Below, in pieces: positions 10,052 to 20,338 of a DNA stretch of 64,000 nt. The notes below the pieces were generated by a model. That model worked only from the letters and a program-made list of their open reading frames with translations, was not told the DNA's origin and made no database searches. The DNA is from Pedobacter punctiformis (GTDB taxonomy: Bacteria > Bacteroidota > Bacteroidia > Sphingobacteriales > Sphingobacteriaceae). A program made the translations under genes and the position numbers. The stretch spans positions 62,001 to 126,000 of the forward strand of contig NZ_JAPWGM010000005.1 in NCBI RefSeq assembly GCF_027213715.1. The letters are read 5' to 3'. Numbering within the stretch: position 1 is the stretch's first letter; each line of letters begins with the position of its first letter.

Positions 10052-10711
10052 ATGAAAACCCTATTTAAAACCAGTATTCTACTTTGTATCTGCTTAATTT
10101 CTTTAACAGCAATGACCTATAAACCAAAACGCATTATCTTTTTTGGTGATTCTATTACCCAGCAAGGTGTATCGGCTAACGGATACGTAACTTTGATTAA
10201 AAAAGCATTAGATTCTACAAAATACAACGTTACCGGCGCCGGAATTGGTGGTAATAAAGTTTACGATTTATATTTGCGGCTGGAAGATGATGTGCTGAAT
10301 AAAAAACCTGATTTGGTGGTTATTTATGTAGGCATTAATGATGTTTGGCACAAACAATCTTCGCATACCGGAACCGACTATGATAAATATTTAAAATTTT
10401 ATCAGGCGTTAATCAATAAAATTCAGGGGGTGGGCAGCAAGGTTGTATTGTGTACGCCTTCGGTTGTGGGAGAGAAAAAAGACGGCTCGAATGAACTCGA
10501 TGCCGATTTAAATAAATATGCTGCGGGCATTAGAGAGCTGGCCGCTAAAAATAACCTCCCTCTTTGTGATTTAAGGAAGGTTTTTACAGAATATGAAGCT
10601 AAAAATAATCCTGAAGATAAAGAAAAGGGTATTTTAACCGTTGATAGAGTACACTTAAATGATGTTGGTAATAAACTGGTTGCCGATCAGTTGTTGCCGT
10701 TGGTAAAATAA
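10052..10711 (+). CDS. Secreted SGNH/GDSL hydrolase
   Basis: 219 residues with a signal peptide (MKTLFKTSILLCICLISLTA). The four SGNH blocks are present: FGDSITQQG with nucleophile Ser34, GIGGN near 64-68, GINDVW near 93, and the Asp-His pair in DRVHLND near 199. This family removes acyl or acetyl groups from lipids or carbohydrates; rhamnogalacturonan acetylesterase-like members are common in Bacteroidota. The substrate cannot be told. It probably shares a transcript with the serine hydrolase in front of it. Confidence 0.9.
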   Translation: MKTLFKTSILLCICLISLTAMTYKPKRIIFFGDSITQQGVSANGYVTLIKKALDSTKYNVTGAGIGGNKVYDLYLRLEDDVLNKKPDLVVIYVGINDVWHKQSSHTGTDYDKYLKFYQALINKIQGVGSKVVLCTPSVVGEKKDGSNELDADLNKYAAGIRELAAKNNLPLCDLRKVFTEYEAKNNPEDKEKGILTVDRVHLNDVGNKLVADQLLPLVK

Positions 10712-10719
10712 TTTTCTAA

Positions 10720-10820
10720 AAGCAATCTTTCTGAAAATTAAGAAGAAGAGAATTTAATAAGTGGTAAAAAGGAATAACAAAGAATAAAAAGATTGCTTCG
10801 TTATGCTTTGAGCAATAACG
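10720..10820. repeat. REP-like inverted repeats between GDSL gene and dnaG
   Basis: AAGCAATCTTT (10720-10730) recurs inverted as AAAGATTGCTT (10788-10798), 57 nt apart. Immediately after, CGTTATGCT (10799-10807) and AGCAATAACG (10811-10820) form a hairpin with one bulged base. The order GATTGCTTCG then GCAAT-ACG resembles REP-like elements common in bacterial intergenic DNA (from memory). It may also terminate the GDSL transcript. Confidence 0.5.
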
Positions 10821-10834
10821 AATGAAGTTAAAAT

Positions 10835-12808
10835 ATGATCAACCGCGAAACGATAGATAAGATAATGGATACCGCCCGTATTGAGGAGGTAGTAGGGGAT
10901 TTTGTGCACTTAAAAAAACGCGGAACCAGTTTAATTGGTAATTGTCCTTTCCATGGAGAGAAAACACCCTCATTCCACGTATCGGTTACCAAAGGTATTT
11001 ATAAATGTTTTGGTTGTGGTAAAGGCGGAGATTCCGTTCGTTTTATCATGGACCATGAAAAATATTCCTATCCGGAAGCGCTTAAATTTTTAGCGAATAA
11101 ATATAATATTGAGGTTGCTGAAACAGAACTAACGCCTCAGGATGCCGAAGCGCAAAGTGCAAAGGAGAGTCTTTATATTGTTTCGCAGTACGCCGCTACC
11201 TTTTTTGTAAAACAACTTTGGGAAACTGACGAAGGTAAAGCCATTGGGTTGAGCTATTTTAAAGAGCGTGGTTTTAGAGAAGACATCCTCAAAAAATTTG
11301 AAGTGGGTTATTCGCCTGACGTTTGGGATGCCATGACTCAAAGCGCCGTTAACAGCGGGCATAATCTTGAATTTCTGGAGCAAACCGGTTTATCTATAAA
11401 AAATGATAAAGGCAAAATTTACGACCGTTTCCGTGGCCGGGTTATGTTTCCTATACATAATTTTACAGGCCGTGTTATTGGTTTTGGTGGTCGTACCTTA
11501 AAAACCGATAAAAATGTTCCTAAATATGTAAACTCGCCCGAGAGTGAAATTTATCATAAATCGAATGTATTGTATGGCCTTTTTCACGCTAAAAAAGCCA
11601 TCCGGGATTTAGATAACTGTTACCTGGCAGAAGGTTATGCCGATGTACTTTCGGTGCATCAGGCCGGAGTAGAAAACGTTGTAGCCTCTTCCGGAACTTC
11701 GTTAACCACCGAACAAATTAAACTGATTGGTCGTTTTACCCAAAATGTAACCATCTTGTTTGATGGGGATGCCGCAGGTATAAAGGCCTCTTTACGTGGC
11801 TTGGATATGATTCTGGAAGAAGGACTAAATGTAAAAATTGTCTCTTTTCCAGATGGACATGATCCGGATTCCTATATGCATCATGTGGGTGCGGGCGCCT
11901 TTAAAATCTACATTGAAAATAACAGAAAAGATTTTATCCTGTACAAAGCCAATGTACTGTTAAAAGAAGCAGGTAGTGATCCGATTAAGAGAGCAGGGAT
12001 CATCCGCGATATTGTCGAAAGTATTGCGAAAATCCCCGACCCGATCAAGGCTTCGGTGTTTATCAGGGAGTGCAGCAGTTTACTTGAGATTGAGGAGCGC
12101 ATTCTGCTAACGGAATTGAATAAAATGCGTTCGGCGAAGCTTAAAAAGAGCTTTCCTTCTAATAGTAATTCCTATTCAAACAACAACCCCTATTCATCAG
12201 GTGCGCCTGAGGCTCTTGGACCACCAGATAATCTTTGGGATGATGGTGCGGGACCGGATGGAATAACTGAAGAAGTTGATGTTAACGAACATCAGGAAAA
12301 GGAAATAATACGCCTTCTGTTGGCTTATGGGCACGAATTTGTAAACTGGGACAATATTGATGATATGTACATTGGCTCTTTTGTGATGCAAAATCTGGCC
12401 GATGTTGAGTTTACTGATCCGCTTTGCAAAAAAATCATTGATTATTATAAAATAGAAATTGAGGATGGCCGCTTGCCAACTGCAAACCATTTTATAAAAC
12501 ATGAAGACAGGGCCATTGCCGATTTAGCCATTACACTTTCTACTTCACCTTATTCGCTAAGTGAAAATTGGCTGAACAAACATCTTATTTATGTTAAAGA
12601 TGAATCTTCGAATTTAAAAGCCACTATTTTGGGTGGAATTTTTCATTTGAAGAAAAGAAAGGTAGATGAAATTTTAACTTCACTTTTGAAAGAAATTAAA
12701 GAAGAGAAAGATGGGGATAACCAAGCGATTTTAATGCAGCGTTATGCAACCATTAAAAATGTGGAAAGAGACATTTCAAAATTTTTAGGCTCGGTAATCG
12801 TAAAATAA
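10835..12808 (+). CDS. dnaG: DNA primase DnaG
   Basis: 657 residues. The N-terminal zinc-binding domain has Cys37, His40, Cys58 and Cys61 (CPFH ... CFGCGKGGD). The TOPRIM catalytic domain has EGYADV near 268 and DGDAAG near 310. The C-terminal region, about 440-657, after a Ser/Asn-rich linker (SNSNSYSNNNPYSS), is the helicase-interacting part and is poorly conserved. It makes RNA primers at the replication fork with DnaB. The yraN-like gene follows after 9 bp, giving a likely dnaG-yraN-cyclotransferase transcript. Confidence 0.98.
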   Translation: MINRETIDKIMDTARIEEVVGDFVHLKKRGTSLIGNCPFHGEKTPSFHVSVTKGIYKCFGCGKGGDSVRFIMDHEKYSYPEALKFLANKYNIEVAETELTPQDAEAQSAKESLYIVSQYAATFFVKQLWETDEGKAIGLSYFKERGFREDILKKFEVGYSPDVWDAMTQSAVNSGHNLEFLEQTGLSIKNDKGKIYDRFRGRVMFPIHNFTGRVIGFGGRTLKTDKNVPKYVNSPESEIYHKSNVLYGLFHAKKAIRDLDNCYLAEGYADVLSVHQAGVENVVASSGTSLTTEQIKLIGRFTQNVTILFDGDAAGIKASLRGLDMILEEGLNVKIVSFPDGHDPDSYMHHVGAGAFKIYIENNRKDFILYKANVLLKEAGSDPIKRAGIIRDIVESIAKIPDPIKASVFIRECSSLLEIEERILLTELNKMRSAKLKKSFPSNSNSYSNNNPYSSGAPEALGPPDNLWDDGAGPDGITEEVDVNEHQEKEIIRLLLAYGHEFVNWDNIDDMYIGSFVMQNLADVEFTDPLCKKIIDYYKIEIEDGRLPTANHFIKHEDRAIADLAITLSTSPYSLSENWLNKHLIYVKDESSNLKATILGGIFHLKKRKVDEILTSLLKEIKEEKDGDNQAILMQRYATIKNVERDISKFLGSVIVK

Positions 12809-12817
12809 AATCGCCAA

Positions 12818-13183
12818 ATGGCAATCCATAATGATTTAGGCAGGCAGGGAGAAAGTATTGCAAAGCACTATTTTGAAGCTAATGAATACGAGATTTTAGA
12901 TGAAAACTGGACGTATGGCAAGGCCGAAATAGATTTAATTGTTTATAAAAACGGCTTAATGGTTTTTGTAGAGGTAAAATCCAGAAGTTCGGTTGCATTT
13001 GGCCGGCCGGAAGAATTTGTAGACCGGACGAAGCAAAAACAAATGGAACTGGCTTCGCTTGCTTATATTGAAATGATGAATCATCAAAATGAAATTCGCT
13101 TTGATGTAGTCGCCATCCTGTTTACAAAAGATCATAATTATACACTAAAACATATTGAAGATGCATTTTGGCCAGAAGGTTAA
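12818..13183 (+). CDS. YraN/UPF0102 family endonuclease-like protein
   Basis: 121 residues matching the UPF0102 pattern: LGRQGESIAKHYFEANEYEIL, then AEIDLIVYKNGLMVFVEVKSR, which carries the E-x-D ... E-x-K core of restriction-endonuclease-like nucleases (Asp near 47, E-V-K near 59-61). The family is widespread and only partly characterised. It lies 9 bp after dnaG and overlaps the next gene. Confidence 0.93.
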   Translation: MAIHNDLGRQGESIAKHYFEANEYEILDENWTYGKAEIDLIVYKNGLMVFVEVKSRSSVAFGRPEEFVDRTKQKQMELASLAYIEMMNHQNEIRFDVVAILFTKDHNYTLKHIEDAFWPEG

Positions 13184-14243
13184 ACAAATTAGAAATACTT
13201 TTTTTATAGGGGCTACAATTGCATTGGTTAGTGCCTGTCATCCGGAAACCACCACCAGTTACAGAAGTTTTATAACCCCTGAATCGGGTACTAACGTAGC
13301 CTTAGGAAAAGAGCTTGATGTTAATATCCAGTTTGGGAAAGATAAACCTGTAGATTCTGTTGTTTACCTGATTGATACTGCGAGAATAGTTTCTCAAAAA
13401 GATACATCAGATATCAAACTGAAAACAGACGGCTTTAAAATGGGCAGCCACCTGATCACAGCAAAAATTTATGGTGGCGGCCAGTCAGAAGATTTGACGG
13501 CTAATATTAATATTTTAGCAGCACAGGCACCCGCTGAATATACTTATAAAGTTATTAAAACATTGCCGCATGATACTTCATCTTATGTTGAAGGCCTTGA
13601 ATATCATGATGGATTCTTTTACGAAAGCGCAGGAAGTTATGGTTTTTCCAGTTTAAGAAAAGTTAATGTAAATACCGGAAAGGTTATACAAAAAACAGAT
13701 TTGGATAAAAAATACTTTGGAGAAGGTATTACGGTTATCGGAAATAAAATTATTCAGTTAACCTACCGCGAAAAAGTGGGTTTTGTTTATGATAAAGCAA
13801 CCTTTAAAAAACTGGCAGAATTTCCATATGTAGCCGGAGGAGAAGGCTGGGGACTGGCATTTGACGGGGAGAAGGTTTTAAATACAGATGGCTCTAATAC
13901 CATCTTCTTTCTGGATAAAAATACCTACAATAAAATTGGATCGATTGATGTTTTTGATCATAAGGGAAGAATTGACAACCTGAACGAATTGGAATATATT
14001 GATGGAAAAATCTATGCAAATGTTTACACCACCAATAATATCTTAATTATTAATCCTGAAACGGGGGCCGTAGAAGGTAAAATAGATCTTTCCGGTCTTT
14101 TACCTCAGGGTTATTTTAAAATGGAAGATGAAATTGCAAATAATGTACTCAATGGAATTGCTTATGATCAAGCAGGAAAGCGATTATTTGTAACCGGTAA
14201 GAAATGGCCAACTATTTTTCAGATACAGATCGTTAAAAAATAA
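13161..14243 (+). CDS. Glutamine cyclotransferase (glutaminyl-peptide cyclase) lipoprotein
   Basis: 360 residues from the ATG at 13161, overlapping yraN by 23 bp. A TTG at 13155 is the alternative start. The N-terminus is a lipoprotein signal (IGATIALVSAC). A short Ig-like region follows, and then from about residue 130 a five-bladed propeller of the glutamine cyclotransferase family (VEGLEYHDGFFYESAGSYG; GEGWGLAFDGEKVLNTDGS; YIDGKIYANVY). The family converts N-terminal Gln of peptides to pyroglutamate. The substrate here is probably exported proteins with N-terminal Gln, since the protein is predicted to sit on an envelope membrane facing the periplasm. It converges on the DUF4251 gene. Confidence 0.9.
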   Translation: MHFGQKVKQIRNTFFIGATIALVSACHPETTTSYRSFITPESGTNVALGKELDVNIQFGKDKPVDSVVYLIDTARIVSQKDTSDIKLKTDGFKMGSHLITAKIYGGGQSEDLTANINILAAQAPAEYTYKVIKTLPHDTSSYVEGLEYHDGFFYESAGSYGFSSLRKVNVNTGKVIQKTDLDKKYFGEGITVIGNKIIQLTYREKVGFVYDKATFKKLAEFPYVAGGEGWGLAFDGEKVLNTDGSNTIFFLDKNTYNKIGSIDVFDHKGRIDNLNELEYIDGKIYANVYTTNNILIINPETGAVEGKIDLSGLLPQGYFKMEDEIANNVLNGIAYDQAGKRLFVTGKKWPTIFQIQIVKK

Positions 14244-14259
14244 AATTGCATATCCTTTA

Positions 14260-14302
14260 AGCTTGTCGAAAAATCTATTTTAACAAATCATTTCGACAAG
14301 CT
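14260..14302. repeat. Perfect 12-bp inverted repeat between convergent genes
   Basis: AGCTTGTCGAAA (14260-14271) and TTTCGACAAGCT (14291-14302) flank a 19-nt spacer. It lies between the stops of the cyclotransferase (+) and the DUF4251 gene (-), where a two-way terminator is expected. The arm followed by CAATGCGACC resembles a dispersed Bacteroidota intergenic repeat known from memory. Confidence 0.7.
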
Positions 14303-14316
14303 CAATGCGACCCTTT

Positions 14317-14859
14317 CTATTTAATTTCTTTTTTCTTTGGCTCACTGATGTAACCATTAAAAGTAATGGGCTGCTTGTTTACACTGCTGGCATTTAAAGT
14401 TGCATATCCATTAGTAGAAACATTAAGTGTTAACCTGTAATTCTCTCTTTTTACGTCTTTGGTATTAATTTGAATGGTATAGCTCCCTTTTTTACTTTTA
14501 GATTCCTGATAAGTAAAATCCTTTGAAGTAAATTTTATACCACCTTCTGTCGGATCCATTGGGGCATTAAAAGAACGGCCATAATAAGGAAGGTAAGCAA
14601 CAATACTATCAGGTGTTATTTTTAAATCATATTGAGCACCCGATAAATTAATAGTACCTGCACTTTGCCCACCTGGCATTTTTGTCATAATTCTGGAAAT
14701 TTCCATGCTAGCCATTGCCATGGCTGAATTTGCAATAAAAATAAAATTTTTATCACCCACAATCCTTACGGTTGTTTCTTTATCGGTTTGGGCAAAACCC
14801 TGAGCCGTTACTGCAATTAGCAAAACGCTCATCAGATATTTTAAATGTTTCATATTCAA
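14317..14859 (-). CDS. DUF4251 domain protein
   Basis: 180 residues with a signal peptide (MKHLKYLMSVLLIAVTAQGFA, with two further residues at the front). The rest fits DUF4251 of Bacteroidota: a central PYYGRSFNAPMDPTEGGIKFTS segment, then GSYTIQINTKDVKRENYRLTLNVS and a C-terminal NGYI. The function of the family is unknown; it is small, secreted and beta-rich. It stands alone and ends at the inverted repeat at 14260-14302. Confidence 0.85.
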   Translation of the reverse strand: MNMKHLKYLMSVLLIAVTAQGFAQTDKETTVRIVGDKNFIFIANSAMAMASMEISRIMTKMPGGQSAGTINLSGAQYDLKITPDSIVAYLPYYGRSFNAPMDPTEGGIKFTSKDFTYQESKSKKGSYTIQINTKDVKRENYRLTLNVSTNGYATLNASSVNKQPITFNGYISEPKKKEIK

Positions 14860-14985
14860 TTGTATGTGTTTAACAATTTAATGATGCTGAAAGTGTTAAA
14901 AATCCATAGACGATTTGAAATTTATATTAAATATACGAATTTATAAGCCTGATTGGATTGATAACACTGGCAAATTGTTATAATG

Positions 14986-15023
14986 CAAAAGCCGTTCCCT
15001 ATTTGATTAGGAAACGGCTTTTG
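14986..15023 (-). terminator. Terminator of the M16 peptidase pair
   Basis: CAAAAGCCGTT (14986-14996) and AACGGCTTTTG (15013-15023) form an 11-bp stem with A/T flanks, 27 bp after the stop of the minus-strand M16 gene. Confidence 0.8.
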
Positions 15024-15050
15024 GGTATTTAAATAAAGAAGTCTGAAAGA

Positions 15051-16466
15051 TTACTTTGCAGCTACTGGTGTTGCATAATTATCAAACTGATTTACGGTAA
15101 AACCAGCTTTTTTTAAACCCTCAGTAAATTGCTCTGTTTTACCAACAATAACCACACGGGTATTGTCGTGATTGAAATATTTTTTAGCAACCCTTAAAAT
15201 ATCATCTGTTGTTACTGCATTAATTTTTTGCAGATAAGTACGATAAAAATCTTTTGGTAAGTTGTTGATCAGGATATTGCTGGCAAATGAAGCTGTACGT
15301 GCAGGATTTTCAAGGCCTAAAGCAAACGAGCCATTGTACAGGTTTTTAGCATTTTGTAATTCTTCGGCAGCAACCTTTACCGTACGGATGGTATTAATTT
15401 CCCTTAAAAATTCAACCACTGCACTGTCAACTTTTTCGTTTCTTACGGCAGCTGTTGCTGAAAATTTTGATTGAAAACGACCAGCACCTGTGCTTGCATA
15501 AGCGCCATAAGTGAAGCCATGTTTCTCACGAAGGTTATTAAATAATCTGGATTCAGAACCACCACCTAAAATTTGGTTGGCCAGTAATACAGGGAAATAA
15601 TCCGGGTTGCTCATGGGTAAATCAATCAGGTTGGTTACGGTAATTTCAGACTGAACTGCATTACCAACGTTAACGACATCTACTTCTGTTTTAACGGGAT
15701 TGCTAACTTTGGCAAGCACAGGAATGGTTAACGCTGTTCCTTTCCAATCGCCAAATGCCTTTTCGGCAAGTGCTTTTGCAGCTTCAGGCTTAATGTCCCC
15801 AACAAAGGTTAAGAAACCTCTGGATGGGGTAATATATTGCTTGTAAGCAGCTTTAACGTCGTCTAAAGTAATTCCATTAATAGAGGCCTCTGTTGTAAAT
15901 TCTCCATTTGGATGATTTTTACCGTAAGCAAGGGCATTTACTACACGGGCAGAAATTGCTTTAGCGCTTTTTTCGTTAGATTTTAATCCTGTTAAAGTTT
16001 GAGACTTAAGTTTTTCAAATGAAGTTTGTGGAAAAGAGGGCTGACGAATGCCTTCGGCCATTAACATAAACGCACTGTTGAAATAACGGGTTAAAGCAGA
16101 CGTTTGCCCACCAGCTGGGCCTAAACTTACGTCTGCACCCAGCTGATCAACAGCTTCGTCGAATTCCATTTTGGTTTTAGTTGCTGTGCCTTCGTTTAGC
16201 ATGTTGCCCATCAACGACATTACCCCAGCTTTTGCGCCTTCCGTGATAGGACCGGCATCAATGTTATAGCTGGCTGTAATTTTTGGTAGTTTATGGTTTT
16301 CAACAACCAAAACAGTAATACCATTTGACAATTTATAAATTACCGGATCGCCAATGGTAATAACGGGTGCCGGACCAGGTTTTGGTTTGTGGCTGCGATC
16401 TATGTTTTGTGCTGATATGCCCTGAGTTAATAAGGAAACAGCAGCTATAATGAATAATTTTTTCAT
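15051..16466 (-). CDS. M16 peptidase homologue, inactive partner subunit
   Basis: 471 residues with a signal peptide ending GISAQ. The fold is that of an M16 insulinase/processing peptidase, but the place of the zinc motif reads GVMSLMGNMLNEGT, with no HxxEH. The second half keeps LREKHGFTYGAYAS, the Arg/Tyr pair typical of the non-catalytic substrate-binding partner. It lies 39 bp downstream of the active paralogue on the same strand, so the two probably form a periplasmic heterodimer, like the alpha/beta processing peptidase pairing. A terminator follows. Confidence 0.92.
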   Translation of the reverse strand: MKKLFIIAAVSLLTQGISAQNIDRSHKPKPGPAPVITIGDPVIYKLSNGITVLVVENHKLPKITASYNIDAGPITEGAKAGVMSLMGNMLNEGTATKTKMEFDEAVDQLGADVSLGPAGGQTSALTRYFNSAFMLMAEGIRQPSFPQTSFEKLKSQTLTGLKSNEKSAKAISARVVNALAYGKNHPNGEFTTEASINGITLDDVKAAYKQYITPSRGFLTFVGDIKPEAAKALAEKAFGDWKGTALTIPVLAKVSNPVKTEVDVVNVGNAVQSEITVTNLIDLPMSNPDYFPVLLANQILGGGSESRLFNNLREKHGFTYGAYASTGAGRFQSKFSATAAVRNEKVDSAVVEFLREINTIRTVKVAAEELQNAKNLYNGSFALGLENPARTASFASNILINNLPKDFYRTYLQKINAVTTDDILRVAKKYFNHDNTRVVIVGKTEQFTEGLKKAGFTVNQFDNYATPVAAK

Positions 16467-16505
16467 GTTCTGAAATGTAATTAATTTGAAAATAGTTTTT
16501 AGCTG

Positions 16506-17819
16506 TTATTTTTTTGGTAAGTAATACAATACAATCCTTTGGTTTTTATTCAGATATTTTTTTGCTACGTCCCTGATTTCCTCACGGGTAATTGATTTAA
16601 TTACATCCAGTTGCTTGTTAATGTCATTACTGTCCTTATTATGGAAAGTATACCCATTTGCTAAATTTTCGGCAACCCCCAGCATTTTGCTGTTTGCACT
16701 TACATAACTGTTTTCAAATTGATTTTGAAGTTTTTTATAATCACTTTCGCTGATTAAATCTGTTTGAAGACGCAAGACTTCTTCATCTATATCTTTTAGT
16801 AAATCGTTAAGCGGTGTGTTTTTATTTGGCAAGGCAAGCGTAATGTATGCGCCATAATCTTCAAGCGTATAATTAAAGGCAGCTACCTGCAAGGCAGTTT
16901 TTTTCTGGTCAACCATTTTAGTGCTTAATCTGGAGCTTCCACCGCCAGATAAAATAGAACTGATCATGCCTAAAACTTTGTTATCCCTGCTTTTCATTCC
17001 TGGTACGCGATACGCCGCAAAAATTGCAGGAATCTGGATATTAGCATCATAAGCCGTATCAATCACTTCTTTTGTAATTGGCGGTAATTCGTAAGGTGTT
17101 CTGACCACAGGAGCACCTTTTGGCACTTCAGCAAAGTAAGACTTTACAAGACTTTTAGTTTTATCTAGGTCAATATCGCCGGCAATGGTTAATACCGCAT
17201 TGTTTGGTACATAATATTTTTTAAAAAAAGCAATAAACTCGTTCAGTTTGGCTGCATCCAGGTGCTCCATCGAGCCAATTGGCTGCCATCTGTATGGAGA
17301 ACCATCAAACAGGTGTCTGAATATTTTTTCAGTGAATTTACCATAAGGCGAATTATCTATGCGAAGACGTTTTTCTTCCTTAACGACCTCGTTTTGTGTT
17401 TTAACGCCACCTTCATTAATTACAGGCTGCAACATACGTTCGCTTTCCAGCCATAAACCCAATTCTAACTGGTTGGAAGGGAAAACTTCATAATAAAATG
17501 TACGATCCTGGGTAGTGTTTGCATTATTTTGTCCGCCATTACTGCTTACCAGTTTCATAAACTCGCCCTTTTTTATGTTTTTAGAGCCTTCAAATAAAAG
17601 GTGTTCAAAAAAGTGTGCGAAACCGGTACGGGTTGTATCTTCATCTTTTGAACCCACATGGTACATAACAGATACTGCAACAACTGGTGCCGTTTTGTCC
17701 TGATGTAAAATTACATGAAGACCATTGTCCAGATCATATTCCGTAAATTGTACTTTTTGAGCAAAAGCGCTGAAGCACAGACCGGAAATGGCCATTGTTA
17801 AAAGGAATTTTCTTTTCAT
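16506..17819 (-). CDS. M16 zinc peptidase, catalytic subunit
   Basis: 437 residues with a signal peptide (MKRKFLLTMAISGLCFSAFA). The inverted zinc motif HFFEH is near 68-72 in GFAHFFEHLLFEGS, with the distal Glu in NEVVKEEKR near 145-153. The C-terminal M16_C domain starts about residue 190 (FKKYYVPNNAVLTIAGD). It is expected to degrade peptides in the periplasm, with the inactive subunit encoded just downstream. The transcript comes from an upstream region of about 130 bp shared with the pgi terminator. No clear -7 box was found. Confidence 0.93.
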   Translation of the reverse strand: MKRKFLLTMAISGLCFSAFAQKVQFTEYDLDNGLHVILHQDKTAPVVAVSVMYHVGSKDEDTTRTGFAHFFEHLLFEGSKNIKKGEFMKLVSSNGGQNNANTTQDRTFYYEVFPSNQLELGLWLESERMLQPVINEGGVKTQNEVVKEEKRLRIDNSPYGKFTEKIFRHLFDGSPYRWQPIGSMEHLDAAKLNEFIAFFKKYYVPNNAVLTIAGDIDLDKTKSLVKSYFAEVPKGAPVVRTPYELPPITKEVIDTAYDANIQIPAIFAAYRVPGMKSRDNKVLGMISSILSGGGSSRLSTKMVDQKKTALQVAAFNYTLEDYGAYITLALPNKNTPLNDLLKDIDEEVLRLQTDLISESDYKKLQNQFENSYVSANSKMLGVAENLANGYTFHNKDSNDINKQLDVIKSITREEIRDVAKKYLNKNQRIVLYYLPKK

Positions 17820-17902
17820 TTTGAATAATAAGTGTTAATAAGAAATTCTGTGTGACAGAGAACTATAGGGTTAGTTGGGCTAAAGTAAAAAATATATTAT
17901 AA

Positions 17903-17929
17903 AAAAAGGCGACCACGGGCCGCCTTTTT
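17903..17929 (-). terminator. Terminator of pgi
   Basis: AAAAAGGCG (17903-17911) and CGCCTTTTT (17921-17929) make a perfect 9-bp stem around a 9-nt loop. On the minus strand it ends in a T-run, 22 bp after the pgi stop. Confidence 0.88.
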
Positions 17930-17950
17930 AAATTTGATATCAATATTGGT

Positions 17951-19726
<1,776 letters not shown>

Positions 19727-19762
19727 TCATCCTCATTAAATTAATAAGAAATATAAACGATC

Positions 19763-20275
19763 ATGTTAGAAAACTTAAATGAATTAGTGCGGGAGAACGC
19801 ACAGGATGCTGTTGTTAACAATAGCGCAATACCTAACGAACATAACGAAGCCGTAATTCAGGCAGCTTCAAGTTCTATATTTGATACCTTGAAAGATAAA
19901 TTAACATCAGGTGATATTGGATCTTTAACAGATATTTTTAAAGGTGGAAATGCTGAAGGTAGTGCGGTTGCCAATCAGGCTTCAGGTTCTTTTATTGATA
20001 AACTGGGCTCTTTGGGTATCAGTGGTGATACGGCAAAATCTATTGCTGCAGCCATTATTCCGGTGATTATTAGCAAATTTACTCAAAAGACAAATGACCC
20101 TAACGATAGCTCATTCAACATTCAGGATGTAGTGGGTAAACTGGCTGGCGGTGCTGATGGTAAATTTGATTTAACAGATGTAATTGGTATGATTACAGGC
20201 AATAAAGACCAGGCAGCAGGTGCACAACCTGATGGTGGAGGCATTCTTGATAAATTAAAGGGAATGTTTAACTAA
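19763..20275 (+). CDS. Small Gly/Ala-rich protein, DUF937-like
   Basis: 170 residues, no signal peptide. The N-terminal third is amphipathic helix (MLENLNELVRENAQDAVVNN). The middle holds a hydrophobic helix (GDTAKSIAAAIIPVIISKF), and the end is a low-complexity GG-rich region finishing GGGILDKLKGMFN. The spacing of helices and the glycine-rich tail recall DUF937/YidB-type proteins, whose function is not established; that match is tentative. It is divergent from pgi, and a long hairpin follows its stop. Confidence 0.75.
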   Translation: MLENLNELVRENAQDAVVNNSAIPNEHNEAVIQAASSSIFDTLKDKLTSGDIGSLTDIFKGGNAEGSAVANQASGSFIDKLGSLGISGDTAKSIAAAIIPVIISKFTQKTNDPNDSSFNIQDVVGKLAGGADGKFDLTDVIGMITGNKDQAAGAQPDGGGILDKLKGMFN

Positions 20276-20280
20276 AAAAA

Positions 20281-20329
20281 TTCTCCAAAGGTAGATTCAG
20301 TATCACCTGGAAGAACTATCTTTGGAGAA
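20281..20329 (+). terminator. Long hairpin overlapping the next gene's start region
   Basis: TTCTCCAAAG (20281-20290) and CTTTGGAGAA (20320-20329) pair perfectly. The stem extends inward to about 20298/20313 with one bulge and a wobble. It begins 5 bp after the DUF937-like stop and ends 9 bp before the ATG at 20339. Its 3' arm contains GGAG, the only Shine-Dalgarno-like tract in front of that start. Confidence 0.7.
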
Positions 20330-20338
20330 ATTTATATT

